64,000 nucleotides of DNA from the NCBI RefSeq assembly GCF_024172085.1, contig NZ_JAMZDZ010000001.1:992001-1056000 (forward strand), in the 5' to 3' direction. Of this stretch, positions 36,437-43,942 are shown piece after piece (positions within the stretch are counted from its first letter, which is position 1; every line of letters starts with the position of its first letter). The stretch comes from Hamadaea flava (GTDB taxonomy: Bacteria > Actinomycetota > Actinomycetes > Mycobacteriales > Micromonosporaceae). The notes under the pieces were generated by a model that saw only the letters and a program-made list of their open reading frames with translations, was not told the DNA's origin and searched no databases. The position numbers and the translations under genes are program-made.

Positions 36437-38596
36437 TCAGTACTGCCAGCCGACCGTTGTCGAGCCGGTGCTCGAACACGGGGTGGTGTAACTGTGGTTG
36501 GAGCCGTTCTCCCAGGTCACCGCGCCACCTGAGGTGATCTTGAGGAACTTGAACTGGATCGTCGTGCACGCCGGCACGCTCGCCGTCACGTACCAGGTCG
36601 GATAGTTCGGCGCCAGCATCGGCCCGATCGCCACGGACTTGCTCGTCGACCAGTTGCCCAGTTCGGCGACGCTGCCGGAGAGATAGATGTTGTCCCCGAC
36701 GCTCGTCGGCGAGGCGTTGGTGACCGTGAAGGTCACCGGCACCTGCGCCCCCGACTCGGTGACCACGTCGTAGCCGTTGCTCGTCCCACCACTCGTCGTG
36801 ACGGTCACCGAGGCGGTCCCAGCCGTCACGCCGGACGGAACGGTCGCGGTGATCCGGTTCGCCGCCCAGCTGGTCGTCGACGCCGTGACGCCGCCGACCT
36901 TGAGGGTGCCGCTCGTGCCGAAGCCCCGGCCCTCGACCGTGATCGTGTTCCCGGCCCGGGTCAGCGTCGGGCCGACGCTGCCGATCTGCGGTGCACTCGG
37001 CTCAGCCGGGTGGTAGGACCACACCGCCACGTTCCCCGCGTTCAAGGTGAACGAGTTCGCCGGGTTGTTGCCGCCGGATCCACTGGTGACGGTCAGCGAG
37101 CCGCCGCCGAGCGTACCGGTGAGCTGGTCGCCGTAGGTTCCGGCGGGCAGTGCGGTGTTGAGCCCGGTGATGCTCGCCGCCGACGCGCCCTTGTTGATCG
37201 CCACGAGGACGACGTCGTTGTTGAACTTGCGCTCGTAGATGTAGACGTTGCTGTTGATCCACCGCTGCTGGTGGGTGCCCCAGGCCAGCGCCGGATTGGT
37301 CTGGCGCAGCGCCGACAGCTTCTTGACCACCTGGTACGCCGTCGTCGTCTCGCTGAAGCCGGGCATCATCGGCCGGTTCCACGGGTCGCCGCCGCCGCTG
37401 GTGTCGTTGTGCAGGTACTGCTCGGTGCCGTAGTAAAGGCACGGCGTACCCCGGACGGTCAGCATGAACGCCAGCGCCTGGTGCAGCAGCGACTGGTTGT
37501 TGTTCAGCGTCAGGAACCGCGACATGTCGTGGTTGTCGATGAAGGTGACCAGGTTTTCCTTGTACTTGTAGTCCGCGCCCGTCTTCGTGATCGCCGCGTC
37601 CAGCGCCGTCATCGAGCCGCCCGAACCGAACGCGTTGCGCATCGCGATGTTCAGGTAGAAGTCGAGCACCGAGATGCCGCTCGTGTTGGCGAACCGCACG
37701 TTGTCGTCGTAGAGCGGATCGGACTGGCTGCCCAGGTACCACTCCCCGAACAGGGTGGTGTCCTTGTGGCTGAGCACGGTGTCGGCGAAGGACTTCTGCC
37801 AGCCCGCCGTCATGTGCTTGACCGCGTCCACGCGTACGCCGTCGACCCCGCGGTCCATCCAATAGTTGGCGTCGGTCTTGAGCAGGTTGTTGATCGTGGG
37901 GTTCTGCTGCTCCAGATCGGCCAGGTCGGCGAGGTTGAGGTACTGCGTCTGGTAGCGGTCGTCCCAGTTGGTGATGCCGCCGTTGTGGTGGAAGTAGCCG
38001 TTCGGGTCGGAGACGTAGTTGCCGAGGAAGGTCCCGTTGTCGTAGAGCGCACCCGCTTCGGCGAAGGTGGCGTCGGCGGGGTTGGCCGGGCTCGTGTGGT
38101 TCGGCGCCCAGTCCATGATCACCTTGATGCCGTTGGTGTGCGCGGCCGCGATGAGCGCGTCGAACTCGGCGAGCGTACCGAAATGCTCCTCGGGCTTCTT
38201 GAAGTCGCGTGTCCAATAGCCGTGGTAGCCGGCGTTGGCGGTGCCGCTGTAGACCGCCGCCTTGTCGATGTTGTCGACGTGCGGCGAGATCCAGATCGAG
38301 GTCACCCCCATGTTCTTCAGGTACGCCAGCTTCTGCTGGATGCCGGCGAAGTCGCCGCCCCAGTAGAGCTTCCAGTTGGCCTTGGTCGAGTCGTACAGCC
38401 CCGGGCTCTTCGTCGGATTGTTGTTGCCGGTGTTGCCGTCGAAGAACCGGTCGGTGGCGATCTGGTAGCAGAGGTCTTGTTTGAGGCTCGCCCGGTTGCT
38501 CACCGGTGCGTCGGCCCGGACGGACGTGGCCGGTCCGAGCGCCGCCAGCAACACGCCGGCGCTGAGGACGGCGGTCAGGCGGGATCTCCGCTGCAT
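36437..38596 (-). CDS. Secreted cyclodextrin glucanotransferase-type GH13 enzyme (five-domain)
   Basis: 719 residues with a signal peptide. Layout is that of CGTases: A/B catalytic barrel, C domain, IPT/TIG D domain (QIGSVGPTLTRAGNTITVEG) and C-terminal CBM20 starch-binding domain (VAELGNWSTSKSVAIGP, ending GSTTVGWQY). Catalytic residues: Asp257 in VDGVRVDAVKHM, Glu285 in LFGEWYLG, Asp357 in FIDNHDM. AYHGYW-like and LYYGTEQYL segments also match CGTases. It could alternatively be a maltogenic or liquefying amylase of the same architecture, since product specificity depends on loops. GAGGAG precedes the ATG. Its start overlaps the end of the MarR gene by 22 bp. Confidence 0.88.
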   Translation of the reverse strand: MQRRSRLTAVLSAGVLLAALGPATSVRADAPVSNRASLKQDLCYQIATDRFFDGNTGNNNPTKSPGLYDSTKANWKLYWGGDFAGIQQKLAYLKNMGVTSIWISPHVDNIDKAAVYSGTANAGYHGYWTRDFKKPEEHFGTLAEFDALIAAAHTNGIKVIMDWAPNHTSPANPADATFAEAGALYDNGTFLGNYVSDPNGYFHHNGGITNWDDRYQTQYLNLADLADLEQQNPTINNLLKTDANYWMDRGVDGVRVDAVKHMTAGWQKSFADTVLSHKDTTLFGEWYLGSQSDPLYDDNVRFANTSGISVLDFYLNIAMRNAFGSGGSMTALDAAITKTGADYKYKENLVTFIDNHDMSRFLTLNNNQSLLHQALAFMLTVRGTPCLYYGTEQYLHNDTSGGGDPWNRPMMPGFSETTTAYQVVKKLSALRQTNPALAWGTHQQRWINSNVYIYERKFNNDVVLVAINKGASAASITGLNTALPAGTYGDQLTGTLGGGSLTVTSGSGGNNPANSFTLNAGNVAVWSYHPAEPSAPQIGSVGPTLTRAGNTITVEGRGFGTSGTLKVGGVTASTTSWAANRITATVPSGVTAGTASVTVTTSGGTSNGYDVVTESGAQVPVTFTVTNASPTSVGDNIYLSGSVAELGNWSTSKSVAIGPMLAPNYPTWYVTASVPACTTIQFKFLKITSGGAVTWENGSNHSYTTPCSSTGSTTVGWQY

Positions 38597-39123
38597 TGCG
38601 GTCTCCTCTGTGGACGTGCCGCCGGTCCGGGCGGACCGGCGGCAGGCGAAGTCAGCGCGGGCGGGTGGAGTCGCTGGAGTCCTTCGAGGTGTTTGCCCAA
38701 CTGCTCGGCGAGTACGCCGGCCAGCTCGGTCAGCTGCCGCAGGTCGGCCTCCGGCAACCCGGCGAAACGCAACCGGTTCGCCGCCGCGTGGTACACGGAC
38801 GCGGCCGCGAGCCGATCCGCGCCCGCGTCGGTGAGGTAGACCTGCACCAGCCGCTGGTCGCCGCGATCCGAGCCGGTGGTGACCAGACCGGCCTCGGTCA
38901 GCCGCTGCACCAGCCGCGTCGCGTTGCCCCGTGTGCAGAGCATCAGCTCGGCGAGCCGGGTGATGGTGCGCCCGGTCTCGCGGGCGGGGTCCAGCAGTCG
39001 CAACAGGGTGAAGTGCGTCGGGGTCAACCCGACCGATCGCAACGCGCGCCGGTCGCCGTCGTCCAGCAGCACGTAGACCTGCTGAAGGCGGTCGTACAAC
39101 TCGCGATGCGGATCGTCAGACAA
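38575..39123 (-). CDS. MarR family regulator upstream of CGTase
   Basis: 182 residues. Winged-helix core: LTPTHFTLLRLL, ITRLAELMLCTRGNATRLVQRL (recognition helix), GDQRLVQVYLTDAG (wing), then a dimer helix and a disordered Pro-rich tail. The TTG start has GGAG seven bases upstream. The gene overlaps the downstream amylolytic gene by 22 bp, so the two form one transcript. It probably controls its own promoter; a TGACTAGTCA palindrome lies in front. The inducer is unknown, and starch-derived control is only a guess from the neighbour. Confidence 0.9.
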   Translation of the reverse strand: MSDDPHRELYDRLQQVYVLLDDGDRRALRSVGLTPTHFTLLRLLDPARETGRTITRLAELMLCTRGNATRLVQRLTEAGLVTTGSDRGDQRLVQVYLTDAGADRLAAASVYHAAANRLRFAGLPEADLRQLTELAGVLAEQLGKHLEGLQRLHPPALTSPAAGPPGPAARPQRRPQCSGDPA

Positions 39124-39141
39124 CGTTGAACTCCGATGTGT

Positions 39142-39151
39142 TGACTAGTCA
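39142..39151. promoter_or_regulatory. Candidate MarR operator
   Basis: TGACTAGTCA is a perfect 10-bp palindrome 18 bp upstream of the MarR start, overlapping a TTGACT that could be a -35 element. Typical position for MarR autorepression. Inferred, not proven. Confidence 0.5.
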
Positions 39152-39236
39152 CCAAACACGTTGCGCAGAGGTTAAGCCCACCTCACATCGATGTCAACGC
39201 CCACTCATCCACCCGACATGCCGACGCCCGTCAGCG

Positions 39237-39294
39237 GCGGATCACGGATATGCAGGCTTCGGCGGCGAGGGAAGCATGCATATCCGTGATCTGC
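39237..39294. repeat. GATC-type intergenic palindrome, copy 2 of the GCAGATCA family
   Basis: Long hairpin with 24-base arms matching at 22 positions; the arms contain GGATCACGGATATGCA and its complement, and the loop is GGCGGCGAGG. It lies 12 bp past the valS stop and could end that transcript, though no T-tract follows. Same family as 28656-28715 but in inverted orientation. Confidence 0.75.
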
Positions 39295-39306
39295 ACCAAA
39301 AGCGGG

Positions 39307-41811
39307 CTAGAGGGTGACGGTGACGGTGAGAGCGCCGGAGGATTCGGTGAGGATCAGCGAACCGATCTGGCCGGCGGCCTGAAGGTCGTCGGCGACGAGC
39401 CGCAACGCCGCAAGCGAAGCGGCCGGTCCGGTGACGGTCACGGCCGACGCCGGAGCGCGCTGCGACAGCCGGGCCGCCGACTTCGCCCGCCGAACCGCCG
39501 CGATCACCTCGGACGCCGCCGCCAGGGCAGCATCATCACCTGAGGGCAGCCCAGCGGAGGAAGGCCACGCGGCGAGATGGATCGACCCCGTACGCCACCA
39601 GGACCAGATCTCCTCGGTCACGAACGGCAGGAACGGCGCGAAGAGCCGCAGCAGCGTGTCCAAAGCGGTACGCATGGCGGCGACAGCCGACCCGCCGTCC
39701 GGCGAGTATGCGCGGGGCTTGGCGAGTTCGAGGTAGTCGTCGCAGAACTCCCAGAAGAAGCGTTCCACAGTCGACAACGCACCCGGATAGTCGTACGCCT
39801 CGAACGCGGCGGTCGCCGACGCCACGACGCTCTCCAACCGAGCCAGCATCGCCGAGTCCAATGGGGAGGTCACCAGCTCGGACGGCGACGGGAACGTGAG
39901 CACGAAGCGGGACGCGTTGAGCAGCTTCACCGCGAGCCGCCGCCCGATGCGCATCTGCTCGCGCGACGGCGTGATGTCCACGCCGGGGCGCCCGGACGCG
40001 GCCCAATAACGCACCGCGTCCGGCCCGTGCTCTGCGATCGCCTCCAGTGGTGGAGCGACGGTGTTGTGGCTCTTGGACATCTTGGAACTGTTGTCGGCGA
40101 GCACCCAGCCGGAGATCACCGCGTTCTTCCAGGGCAGCTCGTCGTACTCCAGATGCGACCGCAGCACGGTGGTGAACAGCCAGGTCCGGATGATCTCGTG
40201 CGCCTGCGGGCGCAGGTCCATCGGGAACACCTTGTCCATCAGGTCACCCGCCGCGATCACCGGCGACAGCGACGAAGTCGCCCAGGTGTCCATCACGTCC
40301 GGGTCGGCGGTGAAGCCGCCCGGCTCGTCGCGCTGCTCCGGGGCGTACCCGTCGGGCACCTCGGCCCGAGGATCGACCGGCAGCCGGCCCTCCGCGGGCA
40401 GCAACGGCTGGTCGTAGCGGGGTTCGCCCTGGTCGTCGAGGCGGTACCAGACGGGGATCGGCACGCCGAAGTACCGCTGGCGGCTGATGAGCCAGTCACC
40501 GGTCAGCCCGCGCACCCACGACTCGTAGCGAGCGCGCATGTGCGGCGGGTACCAGTTCAGGGCCTCGCCTCGGCGCAGCAGCTCGTCCCGCAGACGGTCG
40601 TCGCGGCCACCGTTGGTGATGTACCACTGGCGGCTCGTGACGATCTCCAGCGGAAGGTCGCCCTTCTCGTAATACTTCACGGCGTGCCGCAGCGGGCGCT
40701 CGCCCAGCAGCAGGCCCGCCTCCCGCAGGGTCCGCACGGTCTCGCGGCGCGCGGCCTTCACCGTCAGCCCCGCCAGCGGCGCGTACCGCTCGGCGTCCAC
40801 TCCGGACGGAGCGTCGGGCAGCAGGCGCCCGTCGCGGCCCACGATCGCACGGATGGGCAAACCCAGATCACGCCACCAGGTCACATCGGTCAGGTCGCCG
40901 AACGTGCACACCATGACCAGGCCCGTGCCCACCGCCGGATCCGCGTCCTTGTGCGGCAGCAGGGGCACTTCCGCTTCCCACCAAGGGGTACGCACAACGC
41001 TGCCGAACAGGTTCTGATAGCGCTCGTCGTCCGGGTGTGCCACCAGCGCCACGCAGGCGGGCAGCAGCTCCGGCCGGGTGGTGGCGATGGTCAGCGGTCC
41101 GGTCGGCCCGTCGAACCGCAGGTCGTAGAAGGTGCTGTCGGCGTCGCGGAACTCCACCTCGGCCTGCGCCACGGCGGTCTGGAAGGTGACGTCCCAGAGC
41201 GTCGGCGCCTCCGCCAGGTACGCCTCACCGCGGCGCACGTTACGCAGGAAGGCGCCCTGCGCGGTGGCCCGCGCCCGGTCGCCGATCGTCTGATAGGTCA
41301 GCGACCAGTCGACGCTGAGTCCGGTGGCCCGCCACACGTCCTCGAAGTGTCGCTCGTCGTACGCGGTCAGCTCTTGGCACAGTTCGATGAACCGTCGCCG
41401 GGACACCGGAGTCTGTTCCTTGCCCTTCGCCGGATGCTCCAGCGAACCGGGCGTGGCTTCGCCGGGGGCGTACGCCAGAGTCGGGTCGCAGCGCACGCCG
41501 AACACGTTCTGCGCCCGGCGTTCGGTGGGCAGTCCGTTGTCGTCCCAGCCCATCGGGTAGAACACGGCTTTGCCGGTCATCCGGTGATACCGGGCGAGCA
41601 CGTCGGTCTGGGTGAATGAGAAGACGTGCCCGATATGCAGCGAGCCGCTCACCGTCGGCGGCGGCGTGTCGATGGAGTAGACCTGGTCGCGGGACGCCGA
41701 CCGGTCGAAGCGGTAGGTCTGATCGGTCGCCCAGCGGGCCGACCACTTCTCGCCCAGCCCGTCGAGGCTGGGCTTTTCCGGGATCGCAGTTTCCGGGATC
41801 GCGGGATGCAT
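39307..41811 (-). CDS. valS: Valyl-tRNA synthetase, type 2 (archaeal/rickettsial-like)
   Basis: An 834-residue class-I synthetase that charges tRNA-Val. HIGH motif at 59-62 (SGSLHIGHVFSF) and KMSKS at 577-581. The segment MGWDDNGLPTERRAQNVFGV and the DTPPPTVSG N-terminus match the type-2 ValS group known from archaea, Rickettsia and some actinobacteria, not the usual bacterial type; the C-terminal coiled-coil arm of type 1 is not apparent. The ATG at 41811 has AAAGGTG seven bases upstream; longer versions run through the leader. A valine-rich leader peptide precedes it by 74 bp, suggesting control by Val-tRNA charging. Confidence 0.92.
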   Translation of the reverse strand: MHPAIPETAIPEKPSLDGLGEKWSARWATDQTYRFDRSASRDQVYSIDTPPPTVSGSLHIGHVFSFTQTDVLARYHRMTGKAVFYPMGWDDNGLPTERRAQNVFGVRCDPTLAYAPGEATPGSLEHPAKGKEQTPVSRRRFIELCQELTAYDERHFEDVWRATGLSVDWSLTYQTIGDRARATAQGAFLRNVRRGEAYLAEAPTLWDVTFQTAVAQAEVEFRDADSTFYDLRFDGPTGPLTIATTRPELLPACVALVAHPDDERYQNLFGSVVRTPWWEAEVPLLPHKDADPAVGTGLVMVCTFGDLTDVTWWRDLGLPIRAIVGRDGRLLPDAPSGVDAERYAPLAGLTVKAARRETVRTLREAGLLLGERPLRHAVKYYEKGDLPLEIVTSRQWYITNGGRDDRLRDELLRRGEALNWYPPHMRARYESWVRGLTGDWLISRQRYFGVPIPVWYRLDDQGEPRYDQPLLPAEGRLPVDPRAEVPDGYAPEQRDEPGGFTADPDVMDTWATSSLSPVIAAGDLMDKVFPMDLRPQAHEIIRTWLFTTVLRSHLEYDELPWKNAVISGWVLADNSSKMSKSHNTVAPPLEAIAEHGPDAVRYWAASGRPGVDITPSREQMRIGRRLAVKLLNASRFVLTFPSPSELVTSPLDSAMLARLESVVASATAAFEAYDYPGALSTVERFFWEFCDDYLELAKPRAYSPDGGSAVAAMRTALDTLLRLFAPFLPFVTEEIWSWWRTGSIHLAAWPSSAGLPSGDDAALAAASEVIAAVRRAKSAARLSQRAPASAVTVTGPAASLAALRLVADDLQAAGQIGSLILTESSGALTVTVTL

Positions 41812-41818
41812 TCGTGTG

Positions 41819-41908
41819 CACCTTTCGAGACGCCACACCGGGTGAGGTGGGCTTGACAGGAGAAGGGGGTCGACGGGCTCCGGCGTCAGCCGGCTACCCG
41901 TACTCGAC
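41819..41908 (-). promoter_or_regulatory. Candidate attenuator / ribosome-site sequestering structure of valS leader
   Basis: Read on the minus strand: GTCGA(GTA)CGGG (41908-41897) overlaps the last valine codons and pairs with CCCGTCGAC (41877-41869). A small GCCGG hairpin sits inside. Further on, CACCT (41849-41845) can pair with AGGTG (41823-41819), the valS ribosome site. A ribosome stalled on valine codons would open the first helix. Pairings seen in sequence; mechanism inferred. Confidence 0.4.
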
Positions 41909-41990
41909 GTACGCGTACGCCGCATACCTCGACGACCGGCCGCGGCATCGCCAGCGGGGCTCGGTTCATCGGGTTCGCGGTCGTCGCCAC
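41886..41990 (-). CDS. Valine-rich leader peptide upstream of valS
   Basis: A 34-codon reading frame starting GTG after an excellent AGGAGG (5-base spacing) and ending TGA 74 bp before valS. Residues 19-32 read VVEVCGVRVRRVRV: 7 of 14 are valine, five of them encoded by GTA. This is the arrangement of amino-acid attenuators, where ribosome stalling on the regulatory codons reports low charged tRNA. Caveat: the CGTACG word is common in this genome and can itself create GTA codons. Too short for homology support. Translation and stalling are predicted, not shown. Confidence 0.55.
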   Translation of the reverse strand: MATTANPMNRAPLAMPRPVVEVCGVRVRRVRVAG

Positions 41991-42154
41991 GTCGCCCTCC
42001 TGTGTGGTCTCGGGTGTCAGTGCGTTCCACGGTACCAGTCCGGCGGGCGGCGGGGCGGTCCCGCCGGGTCGGCCAGTCGACCTTGACTGGTTTGTGCCGC
42101 CAGAGCGACGCGTTCTGGGCAAGGTCAACCCCCGAGAGCCGTAGACTGGGTGAT

Positions 42155-42763
42155 ATGTCCGATACGACCCGAGCCAGCCTGCCGGAAGTCGCTCTCGGCA
42201 GCGCCGTGCTGGCCGCCGACACCGCCCGAGACTTGGTCAAACGGGCGGCGTACGCCGGGATCCGCACCGTGAGCGACACGCGGGACGCCGCCGTGGACCA
42301 GGTCCAGACGAGGGTGCGCGCGATCGCCCGCGCGGTCGCCCCCGGCATCATCGACGAGCTGATGCCCTACCTGACCAGCTCGGTGCTGCCCCGCTTCCTC
42401 GACGCGGCGCTGCCGCTCATCGAGGCCAAGCTGCTCCCCCGCCTGATGGAGTCGGCCATGCCGCTGATCGAGGAACGGATGATGCCGCGCCTGATGGAGT
42501 CGGCACTGCCGCTCATCGAGAAGCAGATGATGCCCGGCCTCCTCGACGCCGCGATCCCGCTGTTGCAGGACAAGGTCGTGCCACTGATGATCAAGGACCT
42601 GACCGAGAGCGAGGAGCTGCGGGAGTTGATCACCGAGCAGAGCCGGGACGTCGTCGCCGACGCGGCCGGGGATCTACGGGACAGCACCGCCGCCGCCGAC
42701 GACCGGCTGGAGATCGGGTTCCGGCGGCTGTTCCACCTCTCCAGCTCCGCCTCGGCGAAGTAG
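42155..42763 (+). CDS. Helical-repeat protein of unknown function
   Basis: 202 residues, no signal or clear transmembrane helix. The centre carries four tandem repeats of about 16 residues of the type PRLMESALPLIEKQMM (FLDAALPLIEAKLLP, LMESAMPLIEERMMP, LMESALPLIEKQMMP, LLDAAIPLLQDKVVP), forming amphipathic helices that could bind membrane or self-associate. TAGACT is 7 bases before the ATG with no ribosome site, so translation is probably leaderless. It is followed 3 bp later by an RDD membrane protein, a likely partner. I do not recognise the family. Confidence 0.8.
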   Translation: MSDTTRASLPEVALGSAVLAADTARDLVKRAAYAGIRTVSDTRDAAVDQVQTRVRAIARAVAPGIIDELMPYLTSSVLPRFLDAALPLIEAKLLPRLMESAMPLIEERMMPRLMESALPLIEKQMMPGLLDAAIPLLQDKVVPLMIKDLTESEELRELITEQSRDVVADAAGDLRDSTAAADDRLEIGFRRLFHLSSSASAK

Positions 42764-42766
42764 CCG

Positions 42767-43213
42767 ATGGAGCACCGGGCGTACGCGGGGCTGGTGTCGC
42801 GGCTGGCCGGGCTGGGCCTGGACGTGCTCATCACCGCGATCACGGTCGTGGTGGTGGGCCGTGGGCTGCCGGAGGTGTGGCGCCTGGTCGCCGGTACGCC
42901 GCCGCACTGGGTCCTCACGGCGTTCGACTGGGGCGCCAACATCACCCCCGCGGTGTACTTCGCCGGGTCCTGGCGGCTGACCGGGCAGACCATCGGGGCC
43001 AGCGTGTTCGGCACCGTCGTACGCCTGGCCGACGGAAGCCCCATCGGCCTGATCCGGGCGATCCTCCGTGCCGCCATCGGCCTGCTGTTCGCCCCGATCT
43101 GGTTCGTCGGCACGGTGACGGTGCTGTTCGACGTCCGCCGCCGCTCGCTGCTGGACATGGCGTTCGGCACAGTCGTCCAGTACCTCGGCCGCCCCGGACG
43201 CCCGACGCCCTAA
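42767..43213 (+). CDS. RDD family membrane protein
   Basis: 148 residues with the RDD pattern: YAGLVSRLAGLGLDVLITAI at the N-terminus (Arg and Asp in the first helix), three or four hydrophobic helices, and GASVFGTVVRLADGSPIGLIRAILR. Some RDD proteins act as Na+/H+ transporters; most are uncharacterised. It starts 3 bp after the helical-repeat gene and is followed 9 bp later by the HAD gene, so a three-gene operon is likely. Confidence 0.88.
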   Translation: MEHRAYAGLVSRLAGLGLDVLITAITVVVVGRGLPEVWRLVAGTPPHWVLTAFDWGANITPAVYFAGSWRLTGQTIGASVFGTVVRLADGSPIGLIRAILRAAIGLLFAPIWFVGTVTVLFDVRRRSLLDMAFGTVVQYLGRPGRPTP

Positions 43214-43222
43214 GGTGGCGGC

Positions 43223-43867
43223 GTGGCAAAACCTGAACTGGTCATCTTCGACTGCGACGGCGTACTGGTCGACAGCGAGCGCATCGCCATCCGGCTCAAC
43301 ATCGAGTTGCTGGCCGAGTACGGGCATCACGCCACCGAGGCCGACATCGTCGACCACTTCGTCGGCAAGTCGCTGCCGTCCATCCAGGAGCTGATCGCCG
43401 AATGGCTGGGCCGGCCGGTGCCCGAGTGGCCAGATCTGTGGATGACCCGGATGACGGCGGCCCACGACGCCGAACTGACCGCGGTGGACGGCATCGCCGA
43501 GGCGCTGGACCGCATCGACCTGCCCGTCTGCGTGGCGTCCAGCGGGCGGCTGGAGAAGACGCGGCACAGCTTGAAGCTGACCGGATTGAGTCACCACTTC
43601 GGGGATCGGCTGTTCAGCTCCACAATGGTCGAACGGGGCAAGCCGTTCCCCGACCTGTTCCTGCACGCCGCGCGTACGCTCGGCGTCGAGCCGACCGCCT
43701 GCGTCGTCGTCGAGGACAGCGAGCCCGGCGTACGCGCGGCCCGGTCGGCGGGCATGCGCTGCTTCGCGTACGCCGGTGGAGTCACCTCTGGCGAGAAGCT
43801 CATCGGAGACGGTACGGTCGTCTTCGATGACATGCGCCGGTTGCCGGAGCTGCTCGCCGCGAGTTGA
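43223..43867 (+). CDS. HAD-superfamily phosphatase/phosphoglucomutase-like
   Basis: 214 residues. HAD motif I IFDCDGVLVDSE (Asp10, Asp12), motif II VASSG, motif III lysine in VERGKPFPDLFL, motif IV VVVEDSEPGVRAARSAGM. Cap type matches the YcjU/beta-phosphoglucomutase-like group, which dephosphorylate sugar phosphates or isomerise beta-glucose-1-phosphate. Start GTG with AAGGTGG upstream. The maltose-type cluster just downstream makes a sugar-phosphate substrate plausible. Confidence 0.9.
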   Translation: MAKPELVIFDCDGVLVDSERIAIRLNIELLAEYGHHATEADIVDHFVGKSLPSIQELIAEWLGRPVPEWPDLWMTRMTAAHDAELTAVDGIAEALDRIDLPVCVASSGRLEKTRHSLKLTGLSHHFGDRLFSSTMVERGKPFPDLFLHAARTLGVEPTACVVVEDSEPGVRAARSAGMRCFAYAGGVTSGEKLIGDGTVVFDDMRRLPELLAAS

Positions 43868-43900
43868 CGGGAATCCCACCCGGCGGAAATCCCAGAGGAT

Positions 43901-43940
43901 GCGTGCAAGCCACTTGCACGCTGATGCACTACGCTTGCAC
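43901..43940. promoter_or_regulatory. LacI-type operator cluster (CTTGCA boxes) at the regulator's own promoter
   Basis: GCGTGCAAG and CTTGCACGC form a perfect 9-bp inverted repeat with a 3-bp spacer (43901-43921). A third CTTGCAC lies at 43934-43940, next to the start codon at 43943 and overlapping a possible -10 (TACGCT, 43930). Autoregulation by the LacI protein is likely. CTTGCA-type repeats are reported for actinobacterial MalR. Confidence 0.75.
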
Positions 43941-43942
43941 TC

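Noticed and set aside
42020-42060. T-box-like word (ACTGGTACCGTGG on the minus strand) upstream of valS
   Set aside because: It resembles the TGGN antiterminator bulge, but only about 100 bp remain before the divergent gene, too little for stem I and a specifier loop. GGTACC is also a simple palindrome.
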